From contig NZ_CP067394.1 of NCBI RefSeq assembly GCF_004210215.2, forward strand, positions 620,001 to 684,000: a DNA stretch of 64,000 nucleotides, read 5' to 3'. Below the pieces are notes generated by a model, which was not told where the DNA came from, ran no database searches, and worked only from the letters and a program-made list of their open reading frames with translations. This DNA is from Cryobacterium sp. SO1. Lineage in GTDB: Bacteria > Actinomycetota > Actinomycetes > Actinomycetales > Microbacteriaceae. Below, piece after piece: positions 20,598 through 31,075 of this stretch. How positions within the stretch are numbered: position 1 is the stretch's first letter; every line of letters starts with the position of its first letter. Position numbers and translations under genes: made by a program.

Positions 20598-21905
20598 CTA
20601 GAGCCGGCCCGCCGCCTTGAGCGCGATGTACCGATCGGCCAACGCCGGTGGCAACTCGTCGGGGGCGCCGGTGACAACGTCGGCGCCGAGCTGGCGCACC
20701 GCGGCCGCCACCCTCTTCTGGTCCAACAGGGTGCGTTCGGCCGACGCGGCGCGGTAGACGTCTTCGCGGGTGCTGCGGCTGCGGGTCAGCCCAACGACCG
20801 TCGGGTCCGTCACCGACGCCACCAGCACCGTGTGCCTGGCGGTCAGCTGACCCAATACCGACAGCAGCCCGGTGGACGCTCCGGGCGCATCCATCGGGGT
20901 GAGCAGGACCACCAGGGCGTGCTGGCCGGTGACCGCTCGGATCTGCCCGGGCAACGCCGTCCAGTCCATCTCGATGAGCTCCGGCTCGATCAGCGCCATG
21001 CCGTCCACCATGCGGCTCAGCAGCTCCGCTCCCGACGCGCCCTGCACCCTGGCCCGCACCCGGCGGTCCCAGGCCAGGAAGTCAACCCGGTCGCCGGCCC
21101 TGGAGGCCAGCGCGGCCAGGAGCAACGCAGCTTCGAACGCGGTGTCCAGGCGCGGCTCGTCGGCGACCCGGGCGGCAGAGGTGCGGCCGGTGTCGATGAC
21201 GATGACGATGCGGCGGTCGCGTTCGGGTCGCCAGGTGCGCACCACGACGTCGTTGCGGCGGGCCGTGGCACGCCAGTCGATGGACCGGACGTCGTCGCCG
21301 CGTACGTACTCGCGCAGGGAGTCGAACTCGGTGCCCTGTCCGCGCACCAGCACGCTGGTTCTGCCGTCAAGCTCCTTGAGTCGGCTGATTCGGCTCGGCA
21401 GGTGCTTGCGGGAGTGGAACGGCGGCAGCACCCTGATGCGTGCGGGCGCGATGAGGGTGGCCTGCCTGGCCCACAGGCCCAGCGGGCCCGTCGAGCGCAC
21501 CGTCACATGGGACGCGGTGCGTTCGCCGCGCCGGGTGGGCACCAGCGTCAACTCGACCAGGCGCCGTTCCCCCGGGGGCAGGAGCACCGCGGTGCGGTTG
21601 TTGCCCGCGCCGGCCGACGGCTGCCACGCATCCCGCACGACGCCGCGCAGCCGGCGGGAACCCTCGTTGCTGAGGTAGAGCTCGCTTGTCACCGCCTCAC
21701 CCAACCGGACCCTGGCCGGCAACACGCGCTCCAGGGACAGCCTCCGCGGTGACGCGGCCAGGGCCAAGTCGATGCTCCCGAGCGTCAGGGCGAGCAGCAG
21801 CCAGCCGGCCAGGACGGCCGCAGCGGTGGCGGTGGTCCCGCCGAGCAGCACAATGGGCACGACGCCGAGGGCGACGAGGAGGACAAACCGGCCGGTCAGT
21901 GTCAT
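20598..21905 (-). CDS. DUF58 domain-containing protein
   Basis: A 435-residue protein. Two N-terminal membrane helices (about residues 5-52) precede a beta-rich region and the DUF58 core, marked by SLREYVRGDDVRSIDWRATARRNDVVVRTWRPERDR. A vWA-like fold follows, with IVIVIDTGRTS providing a MIDAS-like start. DUF58 proteins are partners of MoxR AAA ATPases, and the moxR gene lies 18 bp upstream on the same strand. Last gene of the five-gene operon. Likely part of a membrane-linked chaperone or maturation complex (family inference). Confidence 0.88.
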   Translation of the reverse strand: MTLTGRFVLLVALGVVPIVLLGGTTATAAAVLAGWLLLALTLGSIDLALAASPRRLSLERVLPARVRLGEAVTSELYLSNEGSRRLRGVVRDAWQPSAGAGNNRTAVLLPPGERRLVELTLVPTRRGERTASHVTVRSTGPLGLWARQATLIAPARIRVLPPFHSRKHLPSRISRLKELDGRTSVLVRGQGTEFDSLREYVRGDDVRSIDWRATARRNDVVVRTWRPERDRRIVIVIDTGRTSAARVADEPRLDTAFEAALLLAALASRAGDRVDFLAWDRRVRARVQGASGAELLSRMVDGMALIEPELIEMDWTALPGQIRAVTGQHALVVLLTPMDAPGASTGLLSVLGQLTARHTVLVASVTDPTVVGLTRSRSTREDVYRAASAERTLLDQKRVAAAVRQLGADVVTGAPDELPPALADRYIALKAAGRL

Positions 21906-21923
21906 CGGGTGCGAGTCATCGGA

Positions 21924-22921
<998 letters not shown>

Positions 22922-22925
<4 letters not shown>

Positions 22926-24151
22926 GGTTCCATTCTTCCAGTTGACGGGGGAGCTGTGGGGGAGGGCCCGGCACCTGGCGGGCGCGCAGCGAGGGTGGTG
23001 GCGCGTTCCAACTCGTCGACGGCGTCGGAGAGGTCCATCATGGCGGCGTCGCTGCCCGGAACCTCTCCGAGAAGCACGGCGTGCACCTGGTCCGGCGGTC
23101 GGGCAGTGAGCGCGGCGACGGTACGGATCACCAGGTCGACCGGGGCGGTCCTGGGCAATCCGGCGGTCTGGGCCATCCGGCCCACCGCACCGATCCGGAT
23201 AGCGTCAACGGCGCGCAGCCGCGCGTTGGCCCTGGCGTAGAGCCGGGCGCGGCCCTCCATGGTTTCGTTGGCCCGCACGACGACGGGCAGGTTCTCCGCG
23301 ACCAGTGGCCCGAACCGGCGGCCGCGCCAGACCATGGCGGCGATGGTCACGGCCGCCAGCAGGAGTATCACCGGCGTGACCCAGCCCGGGGTGAGCGCGC
23401 CGAGGGAGGGCGGGCCGGTGACGGGCACGTCCGCCAGGGTCGGCAGGTACCAGACCAGGGTGTCGGTGCTGCCGAGGAGATTGAGCGCCAGGGCGGCGTT
23501 GCCGTAGGTGGCGATCTCGTCGTTGGCGAACACCGCGGTGTCGGCGACCAGGGTGATGGTGCCCGCATCGGTGACCCGTTCGATCACCGAGTAGGTGTTG
23601 TTGTCGCCGGGGAAGCAGCCCTCGTAGCCGGCCGTGTCGGCGGGCAGTCCGAGGGTCTTGCCGCCTGGTGAGATCGTTCCGGCTCGCTCGGCGGCGGCAA
23701 CCGTGCACTGGGCAGCGGGCGCATCCGCCGTTGACACGCCGCCGAAGCCGACCTCGGGAGCCAGGGCCTGCAGGGCGAGGAAGTCGGGGTCGGCGATGAC
23801 GGTCTGGGAGGCCAGGGTGCCCAGCCGGCCGAGCTGGTCCGAGCTGAGGTAGCCGGACTCGTCGGAGACGAACAGGGTGGCCGTCCCCGCCGCGGCGGTC
23901 GCGGCGTCGGCCTCGTCGAGGGTGTCGACGGGTACGACGGTCACGCCCTGCTGCCGGAGCACTTCGACGACGGCCATCGCGCCGGCCGGGGCGGGGTTCT
24001 CGGCCCCGAGCCGCGGACCGGCGGTGCCCCCTGCCCCGGCGACGACGAAACCGATGACGGCGACCAGCAGGGCGCCGGCTCCGGCGATGACCCAGAACGA
24101 GGAACGACGCAGCGCCCCGCGAATCGTGGGCGTGCTCGACACCCGGCTCAC
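22922..24151 (-). CDS. DUF4350 domain-containing membrane protein
   Basis: A 409-residue protein with an N-terminal membrane anchor (about residues 19-42), an extracytoplasmic domain of about 220 residues beginning GAENPAPAGAMAVVEVLRQQGV, a second membrane helix near residue 265 (WVTPVILLLAAVTIAAMVW) and a cytoplasmic tail rich in Ala and Arg. The external domain contains two lone Cys (AQCTV, EGCFPGDN) that could form a disulfide. Function unknown. Coupled by 4-bp overlaps to both neighbours. Confidence 0.85.
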
Positions 24152-24810
24152 GGGGCCACCGGAGTCACCGCACGCGGCCGGGCGGCCCGCAGAGCGGCGT
24201 CAAGGGCGACCAGGTCGGTGTAGCCCTGCTCGGTTCCCGTGCCGCCGAGGTAGCGCACGCTTTCGAACACGTTCGCGCCGTTGCGCAGCCGGGCCCGTTC
24301 ATCCGGGAACGCCGCGGCAGCGAGTTCGGCGACGCTGTGCGCCGTCGTTCCCGGCGTCGGCCGCAGGACCGTGCGTTCCGCCAGACCCTGCGCGATGGCC
24401 CGGAAGGCTTCCTCGCTGGCGAGGGTCCAGTCGCCGGCCGATGCCGCCGCAGCGGCGGATTTGCGGAGCTGGTCTGCGGTGCGGCGATCGTCGGAGGTGA
24501 ACAATCCGGCGGCGCTCTTGCGGCGGCGGGCTCGCCGGGGCAGCCCGAACACGAGGATCGCGGCGACCAGCAGGGCGATGCCGAGCACTGTGGCGATCAG
24601 CGGGATCCAGCCGTTGCTGCCGTCGCCGCCGAAGGTGAGGGAGGAGAACCAGTCCAGGATGGCCTGGGAAAGCCGGTCGAACCAGGTCGGCTGGGCTGCC
24701 TGGTACGGCGCCTTGGCGAGTTCGTCGCGCAGCCATTGCTGCGCGTCGGGCGCGCTGGGTTCCACCGGGATATCCATTCCCGGCCGGACCAGCCCCCACC
24801 CCGCGATCAT
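24148..24810 (-). CDS. DUF4129 domain-containing membrane protein
   Basis: A 220-residue protein with one clear membrane segment (WIPLIATVLGIALLVAAILVFGL, about residues 67-89). The DUF4129 C-terminal part shows DWTLASEEAFRAIAQGLAERTVL and TAHSVAELA. In many bacteria this domain lies next to or is fused with transglutaminase domains in MoxR/DUF58 clusters; no transglutaminase gene is present here. Function unknown. Both ends overlap neighbouring genes by 4 bp. Confidence 0.85.
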   Translation of the reverse strand: MIAGWGLVRPGMDIPVEPSAPDAQQWLRDELAKAPYQAAQPTWFDRLSQAILDWFSSLTFGGDGSNGWIPLIATVLGIALLVAAILVFGLPRRARRRKSAAGLFTSDDRRTADQLRKSAAAAASAGDWTLASEEAFRAIAQGLAERTVLRPTPGTTAHSVAELAAAAFPDERARLRNGANVFESVRYLGGTGTEQGYTDLVALDAALRAARPRAVTPVAP

Positions 24811-26000
24811 GCCCAGGGCGACCCCGGGCCGGGGCGGGTTGCAGCGTCGGCGGCAGCTGGCGCGGTGTGGGCGAGGTAGGGATCGGTTGCCTCGGTGCCC
24901 GGTGCCGCCTCGACGAAACGCTGCAGTTCAAGGTCGAGGCCTTCCTTACGCATCCGCAGGTCGATGTAGATAAGGGCGACGGCGGCCGATTGCACGACCG
25001 CGGTGACGGCGCCAATGACCAGACCGATCAGCAACGTGAGGATGTAGAGCACGCCGGCCGGGATGTAGGACTCGAAGGCGGCGTTCGGGTCGATCAGGCT
25101 GAGCACCACGCCGAACAGGAGCGACAGCGGGGTGGTGACCACCTGTGCGACCACGTTCACGATGACCGAGATGAGCAGCAACACGCCCAGGGTGCGCCAG
25201 AAGAATCCGCCGGTCAGCGACCACGAGCGCCGGATCGACTGCCGGATGCTCAGCTGTTCCAGCACGATCAGGCTCGGTACGACGGCCGTCTTGGTGCTGA
25301 CCCAGGCTCCAAGTGCGACGAGCCCCAGCCCGCCGAAGACTCCGACGATCACGGCCAAAGCGATCCAGCCGCCGCCGAGGAGCACGCACACGAACACCAG
25401 CCCGCCGATGAGCAGCACGCCGACCAGCAGTGCCCCGCTGAGCAGCAGGGTCCAACCGACCAGCGGCCACACCCGCCGGCCCACCCGGCGCCACAGCGTG
25501 CCGAGGCGCAGTTTCTCGCCCAGCGTGGCCCGGGCAACCTCGAGCACAATCACACCCTGCAGAAGCGCGGATGCGACGATGGCCAGGGCGACCGGCACGA
25601 GGGCGGACAGCACGATGGTGAGCATCGCGCCGGCCTCGACGGCATCCTGTTCGTCGATCGGCGCCGACGCGACCCGGCTGAGGGCGAAGAAGCTCACTAC
25701 GCCGACGACCAGGAGGGTGACCAGGAGCGTGGCGCCCTGCACGATCAGCGCACTGCCGAAGGTGGCCTTGGGGTTGCGCCGCAAGACCTGGAAGGGCGCC
25801 CCCAGTAGGGTGCCGAAACCGAGCGGGCGCAGCGGGATCAGGCCGGGCTTGGGCGGCGGGGTCCAGGCGGGCGGCGTGCCGGGCCGATAGCCGCCGACCG
25901 GGGCCGGCTGGGCAGCGCCGGGTGTGCCCCCCTGGGCGTATTCGCCGTAGCGAGGCACGTCGGGGGAGTTGGTCGGGGGGTGCCAGTCAGGGTCCGTCAC
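24807..26000 (-). CDS. Multipass membrane protein heading the MoxR/DUF58 operon
   Basis: A 397-residue protein. The first 75 residues are Pro/Gly-rich and disordered (GTPGAAQPAPVGGYRPGTPPAW), followed by PLRPLGFGTLLGAPFQVLRRNPK and six or so membrane helices. It resembles the glycerophosphoryl diester phosphodiesterase membrane-domain family found in actinobacterial MoxR clusters, but no catalytic domain is attached. The GTG at 26000 is chosen because the protein then starts MTDPDWHPP; the GGAGG lies unusually close (1 nt), so the start is uncertain. The mtrA gene lies divergent, 132 bp away. Confidence 0.78.
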   Translation of the reverse strand: MTDPDWHPPTNSPDVPRYGEYAQGGTPGAAQPAPVGGYRPGTPPAWTPPPKPGLIPLRPLGFGTLLGAPFQVLRRNPKATFGSALIVQGATLLVTLLVVGVVSFFALSRVASAPIDEQDAVEAGAMLTIVLSALVPVALAIVASALLQGVIVLEVARATLGEKLRLGTLWRRVGRRVWPLVGWTLLLSGALLVGVLLIGGLVFVCVLLGGGWIALAVIVGVFGGLGLVALGAWVSTKTAVVPSLIVLEQLSIRQSIRRSWSLTGGFFWRTLGVLLLISVIVNVVAQVVTTPLSLLFGVVLSLIDPNAAFESYIPAGVLYILTLLIGLVIGAVTAVVQSAAVALIYIDLRMRKEGLDLELQRFVEAAPGTEATDPYLAHTAPAAADAATRPGPGSPWA

Positions 26001-26132
26001 GCCTCCATGCTGGCATACCCGGACTGCGCTGTGTGGCCTGTGCGCCATCTCGGAGCCGTGTCGACTACTCTTGTGCCAGAGATTGCCCGTGTCGTGCGCG
26101 TTATTGCCGGTGACCGGGCGGAAAACGGATCA

Positions 26133-26813
26133 ATGAACTCACGCATTCTGGTTGTCGACGATGACCCCGCACTCGCTGAGATGATCGGCATCGTGCTGCA
26201 GGGTGAAGGCTTCGAGCCGCACTTCTGCGCGGATGGGGCGCAGGCGCTCGACGCGTTCCACAGCGTCGTGCCCGACCTGGTCCTCCTGGATCTCATGCTG
26301 CCCGGCCTGGACGGCATCGAGGTCTGCAGCTTGATCCGGGCCGAATCGGGCACCCCCATCATCATGCTGACGGCGAAGTCAGACACGACCGATGTGGTCA
26401 AGGGGCTGGAGTCCGGCGCGGACGACTACATGGTCAAGCCGTTCAACCCCAAGGAACTGGTGGCCCGGATTCGCACGAGGCTGCGTCCGGTTCCGGTGGA
26501 GACTCCCGCCAACCTGCAGATCGGCGACCTCGTCGTCGACGCGGCCGGTCACGAGGTGAAGCGCGGCGACCAGAGCATCAACCTCACCCCGCTGGAGTTC
26601 GACCTGCTGCTGGCGCTGGCCTCCAAGCCCGCGCAGGTCTTCACCCGCGAGATGCTCCTCGAACAGGTGTGGGGCTATCACTACAAGGCCGACACCCGGC
26701 TGGTCAATGTGCACGTGCAGCGTTTGCGCGCCAAGGTCGAGGACGACCCTGACAACCCCCGCATCGTGATGACGGTGCGCGGTGTCGGCTACCGCGCCGG
26801 CGCGGCCGGCTAG
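26133..26813 (+). CDS. mtrA: Response regulator MtrA
   Basis: A 226-residue OmpR-family regulator. The receiver has VVDDDPALAEM, phosphoacceptor Asp53 (VLLDLMLPGLDG) and ADDYMVKPFNPKELVARI. The winged-helix domain ends with NVHVQRLRAKVEDDP and TVRGVGYRAG, diagnostic of MtrA. In mycobacteria and corynebacteria MtrA controls cell-wall hydrolases, division and osmotic responses and is often essential. It is followed by mtrB after 7 bp and lpqB, the conserved MtrAB-LpqB signalling unit. Confidence 0.95.
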   Translation: MNSRILVVDDDPALAEMIGIVLQGEGFEPHFCADGAQALDAFHSVVPDLVLLDLMLPGLDGIEVCSLIRAESGTPIIMLTAKSDTTDVVKGLESGADDYMVKPFNPKELVARIRTRLRPVPVETPANLQIGDLVVDAAGHEVKRGDQSINLTPLEFDLLLALASKPAQVFTREMLLEQVWGYHYKADTRLVNVHVQRLRAKVEDDPDNPRIVMTVRGVGYRAGAAG

Positions 26814-26820
26814 GGACACG

Positions 26821-28482
26821 GTGGCGGCGCGGTTCGATATGGACAGGGTGGACTGGCGGTCCTGGGGATCGTGGCGTCGCCTGACCCGGCGACTGCGGCG
26901 CAGCTGGCGGTCCTCCCTGCAGTTCCGCACCGTCGCCATCACGGTGGCGGCGTCCGGTGCCGCCATCGGGCTGGTGGGCGTCTACATGTCGGTGAGCGTG
27001 GGAAACGACCTGTTCCAGTCCCGGTTGACCCAGGTCCTGGTCGATTCCAACCGGGCCACCGGGGCCGCCCAGGGCATCCTGGACTCCTCGGATGCCGCGG
27101 ACAGGGTGCAGGTGCAGACCCTGCTGGAGTCCGCACGCACGTCGATCTCCGCGGCGTCATCGAGCCGGCTGGTCGCCGTCTTCAGGGTGCCGGGGCAGGA
27201 ATCGTCTACCGTCGCACCCCAGGACTCGTCCACGTTCGGGACCAACACTGCCGTCATCTCATCGGATCTGCGGGATACCGTGCAAGACGACGTGGACGGG
27301 CAGTTCTGGCAGTCGGTGACGCTGGCCTCCGACGACGGCTCATCCATCCCCGGCATCGTCGTCGGCTCACAGATCACCGTCCCCGTTGCCGGCCGGTACG
27401 AGCTATACATCGGCTACAGTCTCGCCGACGCCGAATCGACCCTGCTCTTCGTCCAGCGCACCTTGGGCGGTGCCGGGCTGGCCCTGATCGTTCTGATCGG
27501 CGCGGTCACCTGGATCGTCGTGCGCTTCGTCGTCTCGCCGATCCAGGTCGCGGCGGAGACCAGTCAGAAGCTGGCTTCCGGTGACCTGGGCGTTCGTATC
27601 CCAGAAAAGGGCGAGGACGTGATCGCGACTCTGGCCCGGTCGTTCAACGGCATGGCCGACAGCCTGCAAAGCCAGATCAAGGAACTCGCCGACCTGTCCG
27701 AGGTGCAGCAGCGTTTCGTTTCCGACGTCTCCCACGAGCTCCGCACCCCCCTGACCACCATCCGACTGGCCGGTGATCTCCTCTACGACCAGCGGGCCAC
27801 GTTCCCGCCGGCCACCGAACGCACCGCGGAGCTGCTGCACGCCCAGGTGGAGCGCTTCGAGCTGCTCCTCGCCGACCTGCTCGAGATCAGCCGCTACGAC
27901 GCCGGCTCCGTCCAGCTCGAGTCCGAACCCACCAACCTCGTCCACCTGGCGGAGGACGTCATCGACAGTATGCGCTCGCTCGGTGACTCCAAGGGCAGCG
28001 ACCTCAGGCTGGTCGCGCCAGGCGGGCACCTGGCCGCCGAGATGGATCCCCGCCGGGTGCGCCGAATCGTCAACAACCTCATCGGGAACGCCATCGAACA
28101 CGGCGAGGGCAAACCGATCGTCGTGTCGGTGGACAGCAACGAATCCGCGGTGGCGCTGTCGGTGCGGGACCACGGGATGGGCATGACCCAGGCCGAGATC
28201 AGTCACGTGTTCGACAGGTTCTGGCGTGCGGACCCGTCCCGCAAGCGCACCATCGGCGGCACCGGGCTCGGCCTGGCGATCTCCCTCGAGGACGCCGCAG
28301 TGCACCGCGGCTGGCTGCAGGTCTGGTCAAGCCCCGGCGCCGGGTCCTGCTTCCGGTTGACCCTGCCCCGCACCGCCGGCGCCACGTTGACCGTTTCGCC
28401 CAACCCCCTGCCGCCGGCGGATGCCGAGACGACAGGGTTCGTGTCGCCGCACGCCGAACCGAGGAGAGACCACCATGCGTAG
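26821..28482 (+). CDS. mtrB: Sensor histidine kinase MtrB
   Basis: About 553 residues. An Arg-rich cytoplasmic N-terminus precedes a membrane helix (about residues 35-60), an extracytoplasmic sensor of about 140 residues, a second membrane helix, HAMP (SPIQVAAETSQKLASGDLGVRI), the HisKA box DVSHELRTPLTTIRLAG and a HATPase domain with NNLIGNAIEHGEG and GGTGLGLAI. The start is uncertain: GTG 26821 has AGGGA 4 nt upstream, ATG 26839 is an alternative. The last 8 bp overlap lpqB. Its partners are MtrA and LpqB. Confidence 0.94.
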   Translation: MAARFDMDRVDWRSWGSWRRLTRRLRRSWRSSLQFRTVAITVAASGAAIGLVGVYMSVSVGNDLFQSRLTQVLVDSNRATGAAQGILDSSDAADRVQVQTLLESARTSISAASSSRLVAVFRVPGQESSTVAPQDSSTFGTNTAVISSDLRDTVQDDVDGQFWQSVTLASDDGSSIPGIVVGSQITVPVAGRYELYIGYSLADAESTLLFVQRTLGGAGLALIVLIGAVTWIVVRFVVSPIQVAAETSQKLASGDLGVRIPEKGEDVIATLARSFNGMADSLQSQIKELADLSEVQQRFVSDVSHELRTPLTTIRLAGDLLYDQRATFPPATERTAELLHAQVERFELLLADLLEISRYDAGSVQLESEPTNLVHLAEDVIDSMRSLGDSKGSDLRLVAPGGHLAAEMDPRRVRRIVNNLIGNAIEHGEGKPIVVSVDSNESAVALSVRDHGMGMTQAEISHVFDRFWRADPSRKRTIGGTGLGLAISLEDAAVHRGWLQVWSSPGAGSCFRLTLPRTAGATLTVSPNPLPPADAETTGFVSPHAEPRRDHHA

Positions 28483-30157
28483 CCCGGGCAGGCTCCTCGC
28501 CGTCGTCACCGCGCTGACCCTGCTGCTCGGCGGGTGCTCGAGCATCCCTCGCAACGGCGTCGTGCAGGCCGGGCAGGACGTGGTGGCCGGCGAGAACCCG
28601 GCCCCGGTCTTCCTCCCCGACCGGCCACGCGACGGGGCGTCGATGGAAGAGATCCTGACCGGATTCATCGGCGCCGCCACGAGCCCTGACAACAACTACG
28701 AGATCGCCAGGGAATTCCTGACAGCCGATTTCAGCGACACCTGGAAGTCCGACAGCGGTGTCACCGTGGAGGACGGCTCCGGCCGCATCATCGCCCCCGT
28801 CGACGAGACCGCGATGCTCGTGTCGGTACGGCCGGTGGCCGAGGTCAACTCGATCGGCGAGTACCACGAGGATGTCGCGTCGGCGAATGTGCAGCTCCGC
28901 TATGAATTCGCGCAGGTGGACGGCGAGTGGCGGATCAGCGCGGCCCCCAACGGCACCGTGCTCGACCAGAGCACCTTCGAGGACGTCTTCAGTGCGCAGT
29001 CGCTGTACTTCTTCGACCCGGACTACCAGTTCCTGGTGCCCGACGTGCGCTGGTACCCGCGCGGGGCTTCCATGCCGACCAAAATCGTCAATGGTGTGCT
29101 CAGCGGACCCAGCGAATGGCTCGCCGGCGCGGTGACGTCGGCCTTCCCCGAGGGCACTGCCCTCACCGCGGACGCCGTCACCGTCGTGGCCAGGGACGCC
29201 AAGGTGGACCTGAACAGCGAAGCGTTGAACGCCGACGCGGTGGCCCTGCAGCGGATGAAGAGCCAACTGGAGAACAGCCTGCCGGCCGGTCTCACCGTCA
29301 CGATCACGATCAACCGCAACTCTCAGGACATCGCCGCGCTCGGGGGCAACGAACCCCAGGTGAATCCCCGGGTGGATGCGCGGGCCCTGGTGCTGCGGGA
29401 CGGTGAATTCGGCTTCCTCGCCGCGACCGGGAAGACCATCAGCCTGCTCTCCGGGCTGTCGGAGTCCATCGCCGCCCTCACCCCCAGCGCGGTCACCCTG
29501 TCACCCTCGCAGACAGCGGCGGCGGTCCTCACCGGATCCGGGGTCTACGGGGTCAGGGTGGGCGAGGACGCCAGGCAACTGGATCCCCGGCTGAACCTCC
29601 TCGCACCGTCCATCGACGGCTCCGGGTACGTCTGGTCGGTTCCGACGGACCGGCCGAACGAACTCTTCGTGTACAACACCCAGGGCGCCGCGCAGGCCGT
29701 TCCGACACCCTGGCAGGATGCGTCGGCGATCACGGCGCTGAAGGTCTCCCGAGACGGCACCCGGGTGATCGCGCTGCTCCGCGCAGCCGGCGAACTGCGC
29801 CTGGTGATGGCCGCGGTGCTGCGGGAGAACGGCGCCCCGGTCGGCCTGGGCGACCCCGTGCAGCTGGCCGCAGACACCGGGACCCCGGTCGACGCCACCT
29901 GGATCGACCAGGCCACGGTGGCGTACCTGAGCCTGCAGCCGGACGGCGAAAACCGCATTACCGCACACGAGATCGGTGGCGCCAGTGTGCAGCTCGAATC
30001 GTCGGCGGGAATCAGCACCATCACGGGGAGCAATCTGCTGCGCGACCTGAGGGCACTGTCGGTGGACGGCTCGCTTCTGGTGCAGCGCGGAATCGGCTGG
30101 CAGGAACGCATCGACGCGGTCACGCTCGTGGCGACCCAGCAGGGCACCGGCGGCTGA
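28475..30157 (+). CDS. lpqB: Lipoprotein LpqB
   Basis: A 560-residue secreted lipoprotein. Signal MRSPGRLLAVVTALTLLLGG ends in the lipobox LGGC. The N-terminal half contains a GerMN-like domain (SMEEILTGFIGAATSP; VLSGPSEWLAGAVTSAFPEGT) and the C-terminal half a predicted beta-propeller. In mycobacteria LpqB binds the MtrB sensor domain and modulates MtrA phosphorylation. GAGGAG lies 8 nt upstream of the ATG. It overlaps mtrB by 8 bp. Confidence 0.93.
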   Translation: MRSPGRLLAVVTALTLLLGGCSSIPRNGVVQAGQDVVAGENPAPVFLPDRPRDGASMEEILTGFIGAATSPDNNYEIAREFLTADFSDTWKSDSGVTVEDGSGRIIAPVDETAMLVSVRPVAEVNSIGEYHEDVASANVQLRYEFAQVDGEWRISAAPNGTVLDQSTFEDVFSAQSLYFFDPDYQFLVPDVRWYPRGASMPTKIVNGVLSGPSEWLAGAVTSAFPEGTALTADAVTVVARDAKVDLNSEALNADAVALQRMKSQLENSLPAGLTVTITINRNSQDIAALGGNEPQVNPRVDARALVLRDGEFGFLAATGKTISLLSGLSESIAALTPSAVTLSPSQTAAAVLTGSGVYGVRVGEDARQLDPRLNLLAPSIDGSGYVWSVPTDRPNELFVYNTQGAAQAVPTPWQDASAITALKVSRDGTRVIALLRAAGELRLVMAAVLRENGAPVGLGDPVQLAADTGTPVDATWIDQATVAYLSLQPDGENRITAHEIGGASVQLESSAGISTITGSNLLRDLRALSVDGSLLVQRGIGWQERIDAVTLVATQQGTGG

Positions 30158-30186
30158 CAGCGCTCCTCCACACCAAGGTCCCGTCC

Positions 30187-30975
30187 GTGCCGACGCACAG
30201 GAGTGCCGGCCGGGCCGGCTGGATGGCGCGAGCGCGCGACGCTGGCGGGATGATCAGTGGCCAACCGGTGCTGGAGGCGGTGCGCGCGTTCGCCCGCGAC
30301 GCCATCCTCGATGCCTGGGCGGTACTCATGCCCACCGAGTGCAGCGGCTGCGGCCGAGCAGACCGGGCGCTCTGCACCGCCTGCTCGGGCGCCCTCACGG
30401 GCACGCCGACGGCCGCGTACCGTGAGGACCTCACGGTCTGGTCGGCACTGGACTATTCCGACGTGGTCGGCCGGGTGTTGGTCGCGTACAAGGACGGGGG
30501 GCGAACGGATGCCGCGCCGGCGCTCGCCGCGGCACTCCGCCTGGCGGTGGCGGCGGCCGTGCGGGCCGCCCAGCCGGCCGCACCTCCTGAACCGGCCGAC
30601 GGCGGCATCCTGCTGGTCACGGTGCCGTCCTCCCGCCGCGCCTGGCGGGCGCGTGGTTTCAATCCCGTCGACCTGCTGCTGCGCCGGGCAGGCCTGCGAG
30701 CGACAGCGGCCCTTCGGCCGTGCGGTACCGTGGCGGACCAGGTCGGGCTGGGCCGGCAGCAGCGGCTGGACAACCGCAGCGGCTCGTTGCGGGCCACCCG
30801 GTCTCTCGTGGGGAGCCGGATCGTGCTCGTTGATGACATCGTCACAACCGGGGCCACTCTGCTGGAGGCGCGGCGAGCCATTCGGCAGGCCGGCGGCGAG
30901 GTGGTCGGGGCGGCCACAGTCGCCCAAACCCGCCGGCGCCATCCCGACATCTACCGTTCACGGGAAACTGATTGA
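30187..30975 (+). CDS. ComF family phosphoribosyltransferase-like protein
   Basis: A 262-residue protein. CSGCGRADRALCTACSG forms a four-Cys zinc-binding motif near residue 52. The PRTase-like part carries RARGFNPVDLLLRR, DQVGLGRQQRLDN and the PRPP-loop-like IVLVDDIVTTGATLLEA. ComF proteins take part in DNA uptake in competent bacteria, while in actinobacteria the gene sits between lpqB and hpf and its role is unsettled. GTG 30187 has AAGG 8 nt upstream; ATG 30250 would remove 21 basic residues and is equally possible. Confidence 0.86.
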   Translation: MPTHRSAGRAGWMARARDAGGMISGQPVLEAVRAFARDAILDAWAVLMPTECSGCGRADRALCTACSGALTGTPTAAYREDLTVWSALDYSDVVGRVLVAYKDGGRTDAAPALAAALRLAVAAAVRAAQPAAPPEPADGGILLVTVPSSRRAWRARGFNPVDLLLRRAGLRATAALRPCGTVADQVGLGRQQRLDNRSGSLRATRSLVGSRIVLVDDIVTTGATLLEARRAIRQAGGEVVGAATVAQTRRRHPDIYRSRETD

Positions 30976-30983
30976 CAAAAGCT

Positions 30984-31012
30984 GTGACATATCCGGTCGG
31001 CGCGACTACGGT
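30984..31012 (+). promoter_or_regulatory. Possible promoter of the hibernation factor gene
   Basis: GTGACA (30984-30989), 17-bp spacer, TACGGT (31007-31012), about 65 bp before the hpf start. A TTGACA at 30972 has no -10 at proper spacing. Confidence 0.4.
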
Positions 31013-31075
31013 TGGTGCCAAAGGCGCGTACCAATCGCCCGGATCAGGGGCGGTTCGCCAGATCTGGAGGTCGTC